Shown here: one piece after another, positions 32,701 through 42,897 of the stretch | How positions within the stretch are numbered: position 1 is the stretch's first letter | Layout of the letters: every line of letters starts with the position of its first letter | Assembly: GCA_010093685.1 (NCBI GenBank) | Contig: MU006237.1 | Span: 558,001-622,000, forward strand | Length of the DNA stretch: 64,000 nucleotides | Direction of reading: 5' to 3' | DNA from: Ophiobolus disseminans | Lineage: Eukaryota > Ascomycota > Dothideomycetes > Pleosporales > Phaeosphaeriaceae | Program-made: the position numbers and the translations under genes | Notes under the pieces: model-generated | Told to the model about the DNA's origin: nothing | The model's input: only the letters and a program-made list of their open reading frames with translations | Databases searched by the model: none

Positions 32701-35107
32701 CTGCTGCTCTAGTGATTTTAGGCTACAGTTCCTAGGAGAGGTTGGCATCCAATCTTATAGCGCGTGCCTTCTCCTTGTTTACACCCCCTGAGCGTTTAGC
32801 ACCTCTATTCTAGGCTTAAGTATTAGGAGCTAAAGGCTCAATAATAATCCCTTTAGAGTTAAGCTAGCGCTAAACTTGTAGTTTGACAGTAGTGATCTCA
32901 TTGTCTGCTTTAATAATCTTGATAGTGATGTTGAAGTAGATCCTAAGAAAGGTAAAGAAGATCCTAAGTTTGTTGATAATAGAATTAGCAGGTCTGTTGT
33001 CCGTGAAGTACATGTCCTATTAGAGTCTAGAGAACCTATAGGTAATAAGCATTTAACTCTTCTTCTTAGTGATGCTCTAGTTCTTATAGGAGTAGAAATT
33101 AATAGCTAGTCTTTCTCCTAGTCCTAGGTCATTGTTGCGTGGTGTGCGGCGTATTTAGCGCTTAGCTTTAGCTTTGCTATATAAGTTGCACTTAACTGTA
33201 GTGATGCCTTTAATGCGCACCCCCTTAGCTTGCTAAACAAGGTGCTTAATAGCTGCTAGGCCTAGATAGCCTAAGCGCTTGTGCTAGGTGATAGCTAAGG
33301 ATCTTTGTAATGCTCTTAGTGTTCTTAAGTTTATTGTGTAGAAGGCCGAGTTAATAGTTAAGTAGTGTTCTAACACCTATTGGCTATAAAGCTTAGTGAG
33401 CCTTCCTATAATAGATTTATCTAGTCTCCTGAGTGTAGTGGGTTTATGCTTAGTTTCCTACTATATGCCTAGCTGCCTAAGGAGGCGGAATGATACTAGG
33501 TTGCATAGGATGTCTAGACAGATAGCAACATCATGAAGGATAAGCTTAGTTGTTCTGCTCTAATTAGTTAGGAATAGGTCTAGTGAACTATACCCTGTAA
33601 TCTAGAGTTAAGAGTTGCCTACCTATATAAAGTCGCTAGGTGTACATAGTCTGTTGTTATAGGTGCGCTCTAGGTTGTTAGTAATGTAGCAGGTTAAGCC
33701 TAAGTCCAGAATAAAGGAGTGTTTCAAAGGGTAACCTTAATTGCCACTAACTTAGACTAAGGCCTTAGTAATTGCGGTGATTTGCCGACCTTCTAGTCAT
33801 TGTTGATTGTTATCAGAGACATCCTAGATAATTAGTGTCTAGGAATCCGATCTCTTGATGTATAGAGTTTAAGACTTTAATCCGCTCTTGCTTCTTAATA
33901 CTCCTTAAAGGACAGTGTCGTGCTTGCGCTTGTATTCTACAAGAGTGCGCATAGTAGAGTTTGGCTTCTACTATTTAGGTGCTTAGTTATTATTAATATA
34001 CTAGCAATCCTTAATGTTATGGACTTGGTCACATGCTGGGCACTTCTTACCTAAAAATGCCTTGTTACTAGCAGGTCTTTTGCTAGACTAAGAGGAGGAT
34101 TAATTGCTCTTTCTCTTTCTACTAGGGTTTCTTTCCCTGTGTTTAGATAGCGCGCTGTTTTCCATAGCTTTAGAAGCGTCCTTCTAGCTATCCTAGGTAG
34201 TTGCACTACTATCAGCGAGAAATAAGGAGTTATTAGCTACAGCAATAAATGCCTGCTTTTTATTCACTAGTTTCAGCGGATAATTCAGGCTTATGTATTC
34301 CTAGAAGCGTTTTATTATCTCCTTTCTTGTTATAAGAGGATTGAACCTTCTAGTATCTTAGAAGGTTGCAGCCTACATAGGTGCTGCCTTGTTTACAGCC
34401 TGCAGGAAGTCTTTGGTGATATTGTTAATATTATGTACCTTAGACACTCTATGCACTACTGCATCTAATAATGCCTTATTATATTCCACTAGCTATGTAT
34501 CCTAATTGTGTGTATTGCGCATAGGCTTAAGGGCGGTGTAGTAGCGTTCGCGTGTGCGTTCCTTTTCAAGGCGATTATTAACCCTAGCAGTGAGCTTAAG
34601 GTTAGCAAGCCACTAGCGTAGTAACTGTTCTAGTAGGCAGCATGTGCGTTAGAGATAGAGCGCAACTGTTAATTGGATTAGCTAGGTGACATGCTGAATA
34701 TTCTTCTGTTAAGTATTATATTAGTGGAGATTAAGCTTATATCTCTTAGTAAGGGTCTTGTAGTAGTCTATATCCTCCTTGTAGGCTTTCTAGCCTTGGA
34801 TTAATAGCATAGATAGGCGTGTTGCCTTCTTAATTCTAGCTGCAGCACTGTAGTAGGATAGTTTAGGCAGGTCTAGCATAACTAGCTTGATTAGGAATAG
34901 GACTAGTCCTTCTTCCTTTACATTGTCCTAGATGTTATAGGCAGCGCAGCGCGCTTTGACTTGAGTAAGCTAGGTAGTCTAGTTATACTAGTTGCTGAGG
35001 ATAACAGTTGCATCGCGTTGATTAATAAGCAACATAGTGTAGTTGTTGAATAGCTTTTGTTAGGTAGCCTTAGTAGTAGCTTTAGTAAAGGCAGTGAGAC
35101 TCTTAAT
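29780..35107 (-). pseudogene. Copia gag-pol remains
   Basis: Broken throughout by TAG/TAA. A gag zinc knuckle reads on the minus strand at about 34,005-34,047 (C-P-A-C-x3-H-x4-C). RT entry motifs such as YLIKCKARLVVRGDQQ lie near 31,180-31,260. RNase H motifs (TTKAELLAL, CDN, KLRYVDI) lie at about 29,950-30,250. No single open frame survives, so the copy cannot make a working polyprotein. Confidence 0.8.
31911..32530. other. Assembly gap (620 N) inside the copia element
   Basis: A run of N. The long open frames reported across it are artefacts. Confidence 0.99.
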
Positions 35108-35304
35108 TGTTAGATTTGATAAGGTATTGAGACCTAATAATAGATAAGATGAATTGATAATAATGTGTTGTATTGTGTTTTTCTCTAGTTAAGTGCGGAG
35201 TTTAACTAGGTGTCAGATCTAGTACTAGTGTGCCAAGGCGCTTGTGCCGGCCCCTCCTGTTTCTTTTAGTGTTGGTAGCCTCACAGCACCCCTGATATCT
35301 AACA
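35108..35304 (-). repeat. Copia right LTR (5' LTR of the element)
   Basis: 197 bp, TGTTAG...CTAACA, followed directly by the ATTTC duplication. Confidence 0.93.
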
Positions 35305-35595
35305 ATTTCACTAGCGAGCTACCTGCTCTAGCGAACCGCCTAAAAACGCTTAGGCATAACCAACACATGTTATAGATCTTTTATTTTATAGCTATTAAAT
35401 AAGAAGGTAGCGTACGTTATACTAGCATCTAATTTAGAAGATGCCTCTATATTTTTTTTGCACGTTCGCGCGTTGTGCCTAGTTCTACTACTATCACGGG
35501 ACTAAACCAAAGAGGTAATGAACCGTTGAGTGGAGTAAGTTGCCTATTATACCGTCGCTCTAGTAGGCTGAGCACATATGCAGTGAGGTGAGGAA

Positions 35596-35986
35596 TAGGC
35601 TCGTAAATAGGTTCGGGGTACCTAGCAGTAGGTATAGGTTAGGTTAGGGTCGCACGAGCCTCTGGGTATAGGTTAGGTTAGAGTCGCATAGACCTGTGGT
35701 TGTGGTTGGGTTGTAGTAGCTCTAGCGCGGGTAGAGGTTGGGTTATATTACGTCAGACCTAGACAGGGGTGTAGCCAATTAGGTATGTGATAATCAGCCG
35801 TAATAACGTATTCTATTAGCTCAAAATCACGTCTGTGCGACCTAACCCTAACCTAAGGTCTGTGCGACCGTAACCCAACCTCTACCTAGTACTAGCGCAA
35901 AAAATCTGGGTTGGGGTTAGGGTATACCTAGGGTATCACGTGAGGCAACCCAACCCCAACCTAACCTATACCCATTTACTAGCCTA
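35596..35986 (-). mobile_element. hAT-like MITE, copy 1
   Basis: 391 bp bounded by TAGGCTCGTAAATAGG and its inverted end (CATTTACTAGCCTA), flanked by a perfect 8-bp duplication GTGAGGAA (35588-35595 and 35987-35994). No coding capacity. Arms are made of (T)TAGGG/GGTT-like G-rich motifs. The central part is the reverse complement of copies 2 and 3. Confidence 0.88.
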
Positions 35987-36169
35987 GTGAGGAAGCAGAA
36001 TGAATAATATTGATGTCTTGTCTCCCGAGTGTCGTGTCGTGTTCCTGCCCTGAAAACTAGTACCTCTCCGCAAGCCTAGGAGCCTCAGCTCTTATCACGT
36101 GCAACAGCACAGTAAGTGCTAAATAATATTGTAGTGTGCCTAGCTACAAAGAGGGAAGAGGTAGGTTAT

Positions 36170-36498
36170 TGTAAGAGGTTAGACCTCTGCTATCCTTAGT
36201 GGAGTCACTTCGGTTCAATAGAAGAGCATAGAACATCATGGAATGTCCTAGAATGTCCTAGAATGTCATAGAATGTCATGGAATGTCCTGGAATGTCACG
36301 GAATGTCCTAGAATGTCCGGGAAATAACTAGAACAAGACATGATCCTCTGACAGCTGACAAATGCTAATGTATATAGAAACTTCTAGAAGCTAGCAGTCT
36401 GCTATAAAGTCAGTCTGCTCTCTCGCTCTAGATAGACTCTATCGAATTCATCTTTGTTCAACCTAGCCTTCCTGCTGTCTTCAGCCTAGCCCCTTACA
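36170..36498 (+). repeat. Solo LTR of the Gypsy-1 family
   Basis: 329 bp, TGTAAGAGG...CCCCTTACA, flanked by a perfect 5-bp duplication GTTAT (36165-36169 and 36499-36503). It contains nine decamer units of the GGAATGTCCT type, a TATAAA and the ATCGAATTCA box. It is the footprint of an element lost by LTR recombination. Confidence 0.92.
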
Positions 36499-36596
36499 GT
36501 TATATACAGAGCGGCCGAGTGCTAAGAGACGCTAGTGTAGGCAGGGTTAGTGCCGTGACAGTACCCTACCTCAAACAGCTATTCGACTTAAACAAC

Positions 36597-36636
36597 TAAA
36601 ACAAGAACAAAAACAAGAACAAAAACAAGAACAAAA
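36597..36636. repeat. Short tandem repeat, period 12 (ACAAGAACAAAA)
   Basis: About three copies of a 12-nt unit in an A-rich stretch between the solo LTR and Gypsy-2. The surrounding 36,499-36,737 shows no gene. Confidence 0.7.
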
Positions 36637-36737
36637 TCTAGCTAAGTCCCCTTCAAAAACATAGTATAAATCTTGCTAATTTCTCCTACTTTGCCTAGTT
36701 AGAAGACCTAGGTTTAGTTAGGGTTGCTGTGTAAAAC

Positions 36738-37084
36738 TGTTACGAACAAAGGTCGGGACGTATCGATTGTTCGGGTAAGGACAATTATCCCGCCTAAAGT
36801 AGGGCAGTGCAACTAGGTCACGTGACTACCATCGCGCTAAGGCAGCCTATCTCGCGATGGCAGCCTATCTTGCAATAGCAGACTATCTTGCAATAGCAGA
36901 CTATTCTAAGATAGCAGTCTACTAAGCGATAGTACGCAAGTATATAGACACCTACGTTAAGCTCCTACAGCTCATCGTGTTCAACTTAATACAGCGATCT
37001 CGATACAGCCTTCTTAGCAGCCCTAATTATTGTAGTGAATTCCTTGTAACAGTCCTCTCTGTTCTCCCGGTTAGAACTGCTACA
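36738..37084 (+). repeat. Gypsy-2 5' LTR
   Basis: 347 bp, TGTTACGAAC...ACTGCTACA. Its last four bases plus the next base form the TACAA duplicated by the Gypsy-1 insertion. Confidence 0.88.
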
Positions 37085-37085
37085 A

Positions 37086-37424
37086 TGTAAGAGGTTAGAC
37101 CTCTGCTATTCTTAGTAGAGTCACTTCGGTTTAATAGAAGAGCCTAGAACATCATAGAATGTCCTAGAACATTATGGAATGTCCTAGAACATCATAGAAT
37201 GTCCTAGAGTGTCATGGAATGTCCTGGAATGTCACAGAATGTCCGGGAACTAGCCAGAACAAGATATGTTCTTCTAACAGCTGACAAATGCTGAGGTAAG
37301 TAGATACTTCCAGAAGCTAGCAGTCTGCTATAAAGTCAGCCTGCTCTCTGGCTCTAGATAGACTCTATCGAATTCATCTCTGTTCAACCTAGCCTTCCTG
37401 CTGTCTTTAGCCTGGCCCCTTACA
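37086..37424 (+). repeat. Gypsy-1 (+) 5' LTR
   Basis: 339 bp with ten decamer units (about 37,144-37,245), TATAAA at 37329-37334 and ATCGAATTCA at 37367-37376, the predicted transcript start. Confidence 0.92.
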
Positions 37425-37426
37425 TT

Positions 37427-37436
37427 TGAATTCGAT
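37427..37436 (+). promoter_or_regulatory. Putative self-priming primer-binding site of Gypsy-1
   Basis: TGAATTCGAT, two bases after the 5' LTR, is the exact reverse complement of ATCGAATTCA in the LTR 38 nt downstream of the TATA box. Tf1/sushi-type chromoviruses prime reverse transcription by folding back the mRNA 5' end in this way. Confidence 0.6.
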
Positions 37437-37671
37437 CAACTACTTAAGTAGCTAGTGTAGCTATCCCCTAGTGCTCTACAACGGAATTGCGAGAGCAATA
37501 CAACGGAATACAAGGACGCCACTGCAAGGACCTCTACGGTTGAACACCTGCATGAGCACATAACGGAATCATTAGACATTAACGGAATTATTGGACATTA
37601 ACGGAATTATTAGACATTAACGGAATCATTGGACACCAACGGAGCCACTAGGCAACAACGGAAATATTGAT

Positions 37672-37770
37672 AATCACTGGAATCACTAGAATCACTGGAA
37701 TCACTAGAATCACTGGAATCACTAGAATCACTGGAATCACTAGAATCACTAGAATCACTGGAATCACCAG
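37672..37770 (+). repeat. 9-bp tandem repeat encoding (Glu-Ser-Leu)n in gag
   Basis: Eleven units of AATCACTGG/AATCACTAG. In the gag frame they read E-S-L with no stop and run into ESPDTIEHTIEEPKQ. The other Gypsy-1 copy has only about three units. A 21-nt tandem (ACGGAATTATTGGACATTA-type) lies just upstream at about 37,560-37,640. Confidence 0.85.
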
Positions 37771-37774
37771 ACAC

Positions 37775-40700
37775 AATAGAACATACTATAGAAGAACCTA
37801 AGCAAATAGCTAACAGCAGCAATGCTGCAAATGCTCCTCTAACTATAGAGCAAACCTTCTACGCTTTCATGCAGCAAATAGTTCAAAGCAATGCTATTAA
37901 TCAACAGACTATGCAAGGCCTTAATGCACCCTAGTCTAAGAAAAGGAAGGAAAAACTGCTATAGCTCTTAGAGTTTGATAGAACACGCTCTAAATAGGAT
38001 AGATAGGAAATTGAAGCAAGGAACAAAATCAAGACTAATAGCAGAAGTATTGGGTTAGACATAGATTAGCTGCGCTACATCTTTGCTAGACTACGCAGCA
38101 ATGCCTAGAACATGTGCTTGGCTTTTGTTAGAGCTAAGGAAGAGGAGGAGAATAGTTTAGGCTCCTAACTACTGGATTACTTGGCTAGCACATACAGCGA
38201 CCCTAACCGACAGAAGAAAGCCCTATCTAATGTCTACTCAATTAAGCAGAAGGCACATAAGTCTTTTGCCCGCTTTCTACCACGCTTTGAGACTAAGCTA
38301 GCAAATGCTGGAGCGTTGTTATTTAATAACACTATTAAGATTTCACTCCTAGAAAACGCTATTAGCCACGCTATGCAGGAGAGACTGATTAGTGTCTTTC
38401 TAGTTCTAATTAAGTATAGTGCTTTCACCTCTCTACTTTAAACTATAGGGTTAAGGCTAGATGCTATCAAGACACTATAGAGACCCTAACCTCACGCTTA
38501 ACGCTATGCGCAGCAAAACGATAGTATGGATTGGGAGCCTACACATGCTTATGCTGCTCAATCCCTAGGAAGTTAACGCGCTAAGTGGGTGAGCAAGGAT
38601 AAGATTTAGAGACGCAGGAACAACCGCTTGTGTATACGCTGTGGAGCTTCTAGACATATTATTAGCTCTTGCCCTTATACTCCTGCACGTCGCCCTTCTC
38701 CTACTACTGTTGCAACTACAAAGATTGCAGAGAGGCCACAGCTAGAAGAGGAGGATCCTAAGTCGGAAAAAGAGTAGCTCCTGCTTAAAGTCACCAGTAG
38801 GAGCATAAGGAGAAGGCTTTGAGGATAAAGCAAAATTAGCGCTTATTTCAACCCTATATAAAAGCAAAACCAATTACTGTATATATGCTTATCAATCACA
38901 CTTACTACGCATCTACAATGCTAGATTCTAGTTCCTTGACATATGCTCTAGTAAGCGCCCACTTTGCCTGGAAAGCCAAACTCTAGTGCATTAATTTACC
39001 TACTCTAAGGACCCTCTAAGGAGTAGAAGGAACTAGAACTGTTAGGCAAGCTTGCCACTTCACATATAATATTGAAGGATATACACGCACAGGATAGGGA
39101 TACATAATAGAGAACACTTACCTTAGTTTTGATATCTTGCTTAGACGCTCCTAGTTTAACAGACATAATGTTACTATTGCACTAGCAAAGAAGTCTATCT
39201 TTATCTACTTAGAAAGGACCTGTATCCGCCTCCGCAGCAAGGAAGGAGAACTACCTCCTACACTAACAGTCTAGGAGATCTCTGCAGTAGCTATGCAGAG
39301 ATATATTTAAGCATCTAAGAAAGACAAGTCTGTTAGTGTATTTACTGCCTCTATAGCAGATATCTAGAAGGCTTTAGCTCCTAAAACACAATTGAGCTTA
39401 GAGCAGATCAAAAACCTCCTACCACTAAGCTACCGCCACTAGCTGCTAGTCTTTGATCCAAACCAAGCTACTAAGCTCTCTCTACACCGCCCTAGAGTAG
39501 ACCACCGCATTAAGCTTATCAAAGAAGATAGGAAGAGTCCGCAAATACTATAGGGCCCTCTCTACAATATGTCTAGAGATAAGTTACTAGTGCTCCGCAA
39601 AGAACTTACATTACTGCTAGATAAGGGATTTATTAGAGTTAGCAGCTCTCCTGCTGCAGCCCTAGTTCTCTTTGCAAAGAAACTAGGAGGAGGCCTACGT
39701 ATGTGCATTGATTACTACGCCCTTAATGCTATTACTAAGAAGAACAGATACCCTCTGCCTCTTATCTATAAGACATTGAACAACATCTGCAAGGCTAAGT
39801 AGTATACCAAACTAGATGTTATTGCAGCCTTTCACAAGATACGCATTCAAGAAGGAGATAAATAGCTTACTGCTTTCTAGACCCGCTTTGGACTTTATAA
39901 ATAGCTTGTCACTCCTTTTAGCATGGTTAGCTCTTCTAGCACCTTTCAGCGCTATATAAATTAGGTTTTACGTCGCTTCCTAGATGACTTTGTATCTGCT
40001 TACCTAGACGATGTTCTGATATACACTAATAGCTTACTTTAAGAACACCGCATCTATGTCAACAAAGTCCTGGACGCTCTTAAAGATGCTAGCCTTTAAC
40101 TAGATATTAACAAATGCGAATTTGAGGTCAAGACCAATAAGTACCTAGGTTTTATCATCGATGCAGAAAATAGACTGTGCATAGACCCTAAGAAGATTAA
40201 AGCTATCACTAACTGGAAAGCCCCTACATTAGTGAAAGGAGTCCGCAGTTTCCTAGGATTTGCCAACTTCTACCAGCGCTTCATTCAGGACTTTGCCAAC
40301 ATTGCAGCACCCCTTACCCAGCTTACTAGGGACGTTAGCTAGCGCTGGACACAGCAAGAGCAAGAAGCCTTTGACAAGCTCAAGGGTGTCTTTGTTAGCA
40401 AGCCTATCCTAGCGCATTTCTATCTAGACTAGAAAACTGTAGTTAAAACAGACTTCTCTAGCTATGCTGTAGGTAGCATCCTCTCTCAGTATGATGACAA
40501 GGGAATACTTAGGCCCTGTGCCTACTTTTCACGCACGAACAACCCCTATGAATGCAACTATAAAATCCATGACAAGGAAATGCTAGCTATCATACGCTGC
40601 CTAGAAGAATAGGATTCTAAACTCTAGACTATAGAGAAGTTTACTGTCCTTACTAACTACAAGAACCTAGAGTACTTTACTAAACCTAGGATGCTCAATA

Positions 40701-42573
40701 AAAGGCAGATTAGATAGTCTATTCTCTTAGGACGCTACAACATCACGCTGCAATACCGGCCTAGGAAGCTAAATAAGAGAGCAGATGCTCTTTTAAGAAG
40801 GGAACAAGACCTGCCTGCAGATGCAGAAGATGCACGCCTTAAGCACTAGTATCAACAGCTTCTAAAGCCTACCACTGCTGAAGAAGAGATAGAGGACTCT
40901 ATAGATGCTGTCATTTCCTTCACTAGCATAATTCTGCCAACTTATGCCTTTCCTGCCTAGATTAAACCTATAGAGCCTGCTACCCTAGAGCAACTCTGGA
41001 AACAAGGTGTAAAGGAAGATCAGACCTATTGCACAGCATGCTAGTCTGTCCTAGATAGAGAACGACGCTTTCTAGTATACCTAGGACTAAAGGCCTTAAT
41101 AGCAGAATGCTATGTTGAAGGCAACACGCTTCTGCACTACTGCAACTAGAAATAGGTTCCTGCTCTTGAACTACTGCGCACAAGACTTATCTATAAAACT
41201 CATGCTTTACTAGCTACTAGTCACCTAGAAAGGGAAGGGACATACAAGATCCTAGCAAGAGACTACTTCTAGCCTAGCATGTCTAATAATATACGCCGCT
41301 TTGTCAGGAACTGCGACACCTGTAGACGTGTTAAACTATAGCGAGATAGGCTGCAAGGGTTTCTAAAACCACTCCCCCTTCCTAAGAGGATCTGGAAAGA
41401 AATCTCTATAGACTTCATTAAAGGACTTCTAGAAAGCAATAGTTGCACAACACTCCTTGTGGTTACAGACTAGCTTAGCAAAGATGTAGTTCTTATTCCC
41501 TTGAAAAACACTACAGCAGAAACACTTGCTGCTAACTTCCTGCGCTATGTAGTTGCCTATTATTAGCTGCCTAATGCTATTGTGTTAGACCGTGGTACCC
41601 AATTTACTAGCTATTTCTAGGCTATCCTGACAAAGATAATGAACATTACCCGCCGGTTATCTACAGCATAGCACCCGCAGACTAATAGGTCTACTAAGCG
41701 CATGAACAGCACTATTGAAGCCTATCTACGTGCTTACATCAACTAGGCACAAACTAATTAGGTAGACCTCCTTCTAATAGCCTTAATTGCTATCAAGGGA
41801 CGTGAAGCAAGGTCAACAAGAGTCTCCCTCTTCTTCCTACAACATGGCTATAATGTTAACCCTGTCTAACTAAACATCTCTTAAGGACTAGATCTAGAAG
41901 AACTAGAAACACGTGTGCTGCCTAATTATGTCAAGGCTAAGGCTATTGTTGAAAAGCTCAAGCAAGCCTTTAACATAGCGCAGACTACAATAGCTGAGGC
42001 TTAACAAGAACAGGAGCATTAGGCAAACCGGAAAAGACATAAGCAGCCTAACCTTAGAGTCAATGACAAGGTCTAGCTTTCTTACTAGAAACAGCTCTCC
42101 AATAGCCGCCCAAACTGGAAACTAGACTAGAAGAATGCCAAATACACAGTCATTAAGGTCATTAACCCACACTTAGTCAGGCTTAACACACTACTAGGCA
42201 TCCACAATGTCTTCTATATTGACCGCCTAAGGCTAGCTTCCTTAGATCCCTTCCCCAGCTAGCCTAATAATGACACTCAACCAGCACCTGTCCTAGTTAA
42301 TAGAGAACTAGAATTAGAAGTGGAACAGATTATGGCTGAAGTGACCTACAGGAATAGGCTGTTCTTTAAGGTTAAATGGACTGGATATGCTCTTACAACC
42401 TTTGAGCCAGTAGAAAATCTTAAAGATAACACTGCCTTAGATGAGTGGGAAGCCTTCACTGCTCCATACCGCAATCAACACTCTAAACAGCTTCTAGCTG
42501 GATTTAGAAGAGGTGATAAAGGGCAGTACTTCAGACATAACACTGCTGTACATAGATTGGAGAGGGGGGGTAA
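37775..42573 (+). pseudogene. Gypsy-1 (+) gag-pol remains with chromodomain
   Basis: Gag core at about 37,830-38,440. CCHC knuckle CIRCGASRHIISSC at 38631-38672. Aspartic-protease-like LDSSS region near 38,920. RT at about 39,560-40,210 with YLDD at 40001-40012. RNase H at about 40,430-40,790. Integrase zinc-binding HHCC at about 41,190-41,340 and catalytic core at about 41,400-41,800. Chromodomain at about 42,320-42,490 (FFKVKWTGYALTTFEPVENL). Numerous TAG codons replace Trp or Gln, so no polyprotein can be made. Confidence 0.85.
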
Positions 42574-42892
42574 TGTAAGAGGTTAGACCTCTGCTATCCT
42601 TAGTGGAGTCACTTCGGTTCAATAGAAGAGCCTAGAACATCATGGAATGTCCTGGAACATCATGGAATGTCCTAGAGTGTCATGGAATGTCCTGGAATGT
42701 CACAGAATGTCTAGGAACTAGCCAGAACAAGATATGTTCTTCTGACAGCTAACAAATGCTGAGGTAAGTAGATACTTCCAGAAGCCAGCAGTCTGCTATA
42801 AAGTCAGCCTGCTCTCTGGCTCTAGATAGACTCCATCGAATTCATCTCTGTTCAACCTAGCCTTCCTGCTGTCTTCAGCCTGGCCCCTTACA
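42574..42892 (+). repeat. Gypsy-1 (+) 3' LTR
   Basis: 319 bp with eight decamer units, 20 bp shorter than its partner LTR, a difference fully accounted for by two repeat units. Confidence 0.92.
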
Positions 42893-42897
42893 TACAA

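Larger units (their letters stand above)
29583..35304 (-). mobile_element. Ty1/copia LTR retrotransposon, full length, RIP-degraded
   Basis: Two 197-bp LTRs start TGT(C/T)AG and end CT(G/A)ACA. The element is bounded by a perfect 5-bp duplication ATTTC (29578-29582 and 35305-35309). It is on the minus strand: the polypurine tract (minus GGGGGTA) abuts the left LTR, and coding remains read leftward. Reverse transcriptase and RNase H remains lie at about 29,800-31,700, integrase at about 32,540-33,950, and gag with a zinc knuckle near 34,000. Many Trp and Gln codons are TAG. A 620-N gap sits inside. Total 5,722 bp including Ns. Confidence 0.92.
37086..42892 (+). mobile_element. Gypsy-1 (+): full-length Ty3/gypsy chromovirus nested in Gypsy-2
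   Basis: 5,807 bp with LTRs of 339 and 319 bp and a perfect duplication TACAA (37081-37085 and 42893-42897). It has the order gag, protease, RT, RNase H, integrase, chromodomain, then the purine tract AGAGGGGGGG before the 3' LTR. It is inserted exactly at the LTR/leader junction of Gypsy-2; removing it rejoins ACTGCTACA to ACCCCCCTGC, as seen uninterrupted at 51,541. Degraded by RIP-type changes. Confidence 0.93.

Noticed and set aside
35640..35990. Telomere-like GGGTTAGGG/CCCTAACC runs suggesting a chromosome end or internal telomere
   Set aside because: The runs are irregular and lie inside a defined 391-bp element with inverted ends and 8-bp duplications. The same arrangement recurs at 47.5 and 55.2 kb.
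36228..36320. CRISPR-like array of evenly spaced repeats
   Set aside because: The 10-bp units are contiguous without spacers and lie in an LTR of a eukaryotic element.
37610..37822. Minus-strand 70-aa Ser-Asp repeat protein
   Set aside because: It is the antisense reading of the gag Glu-Ser-Leu repeat in Gypsy-1.
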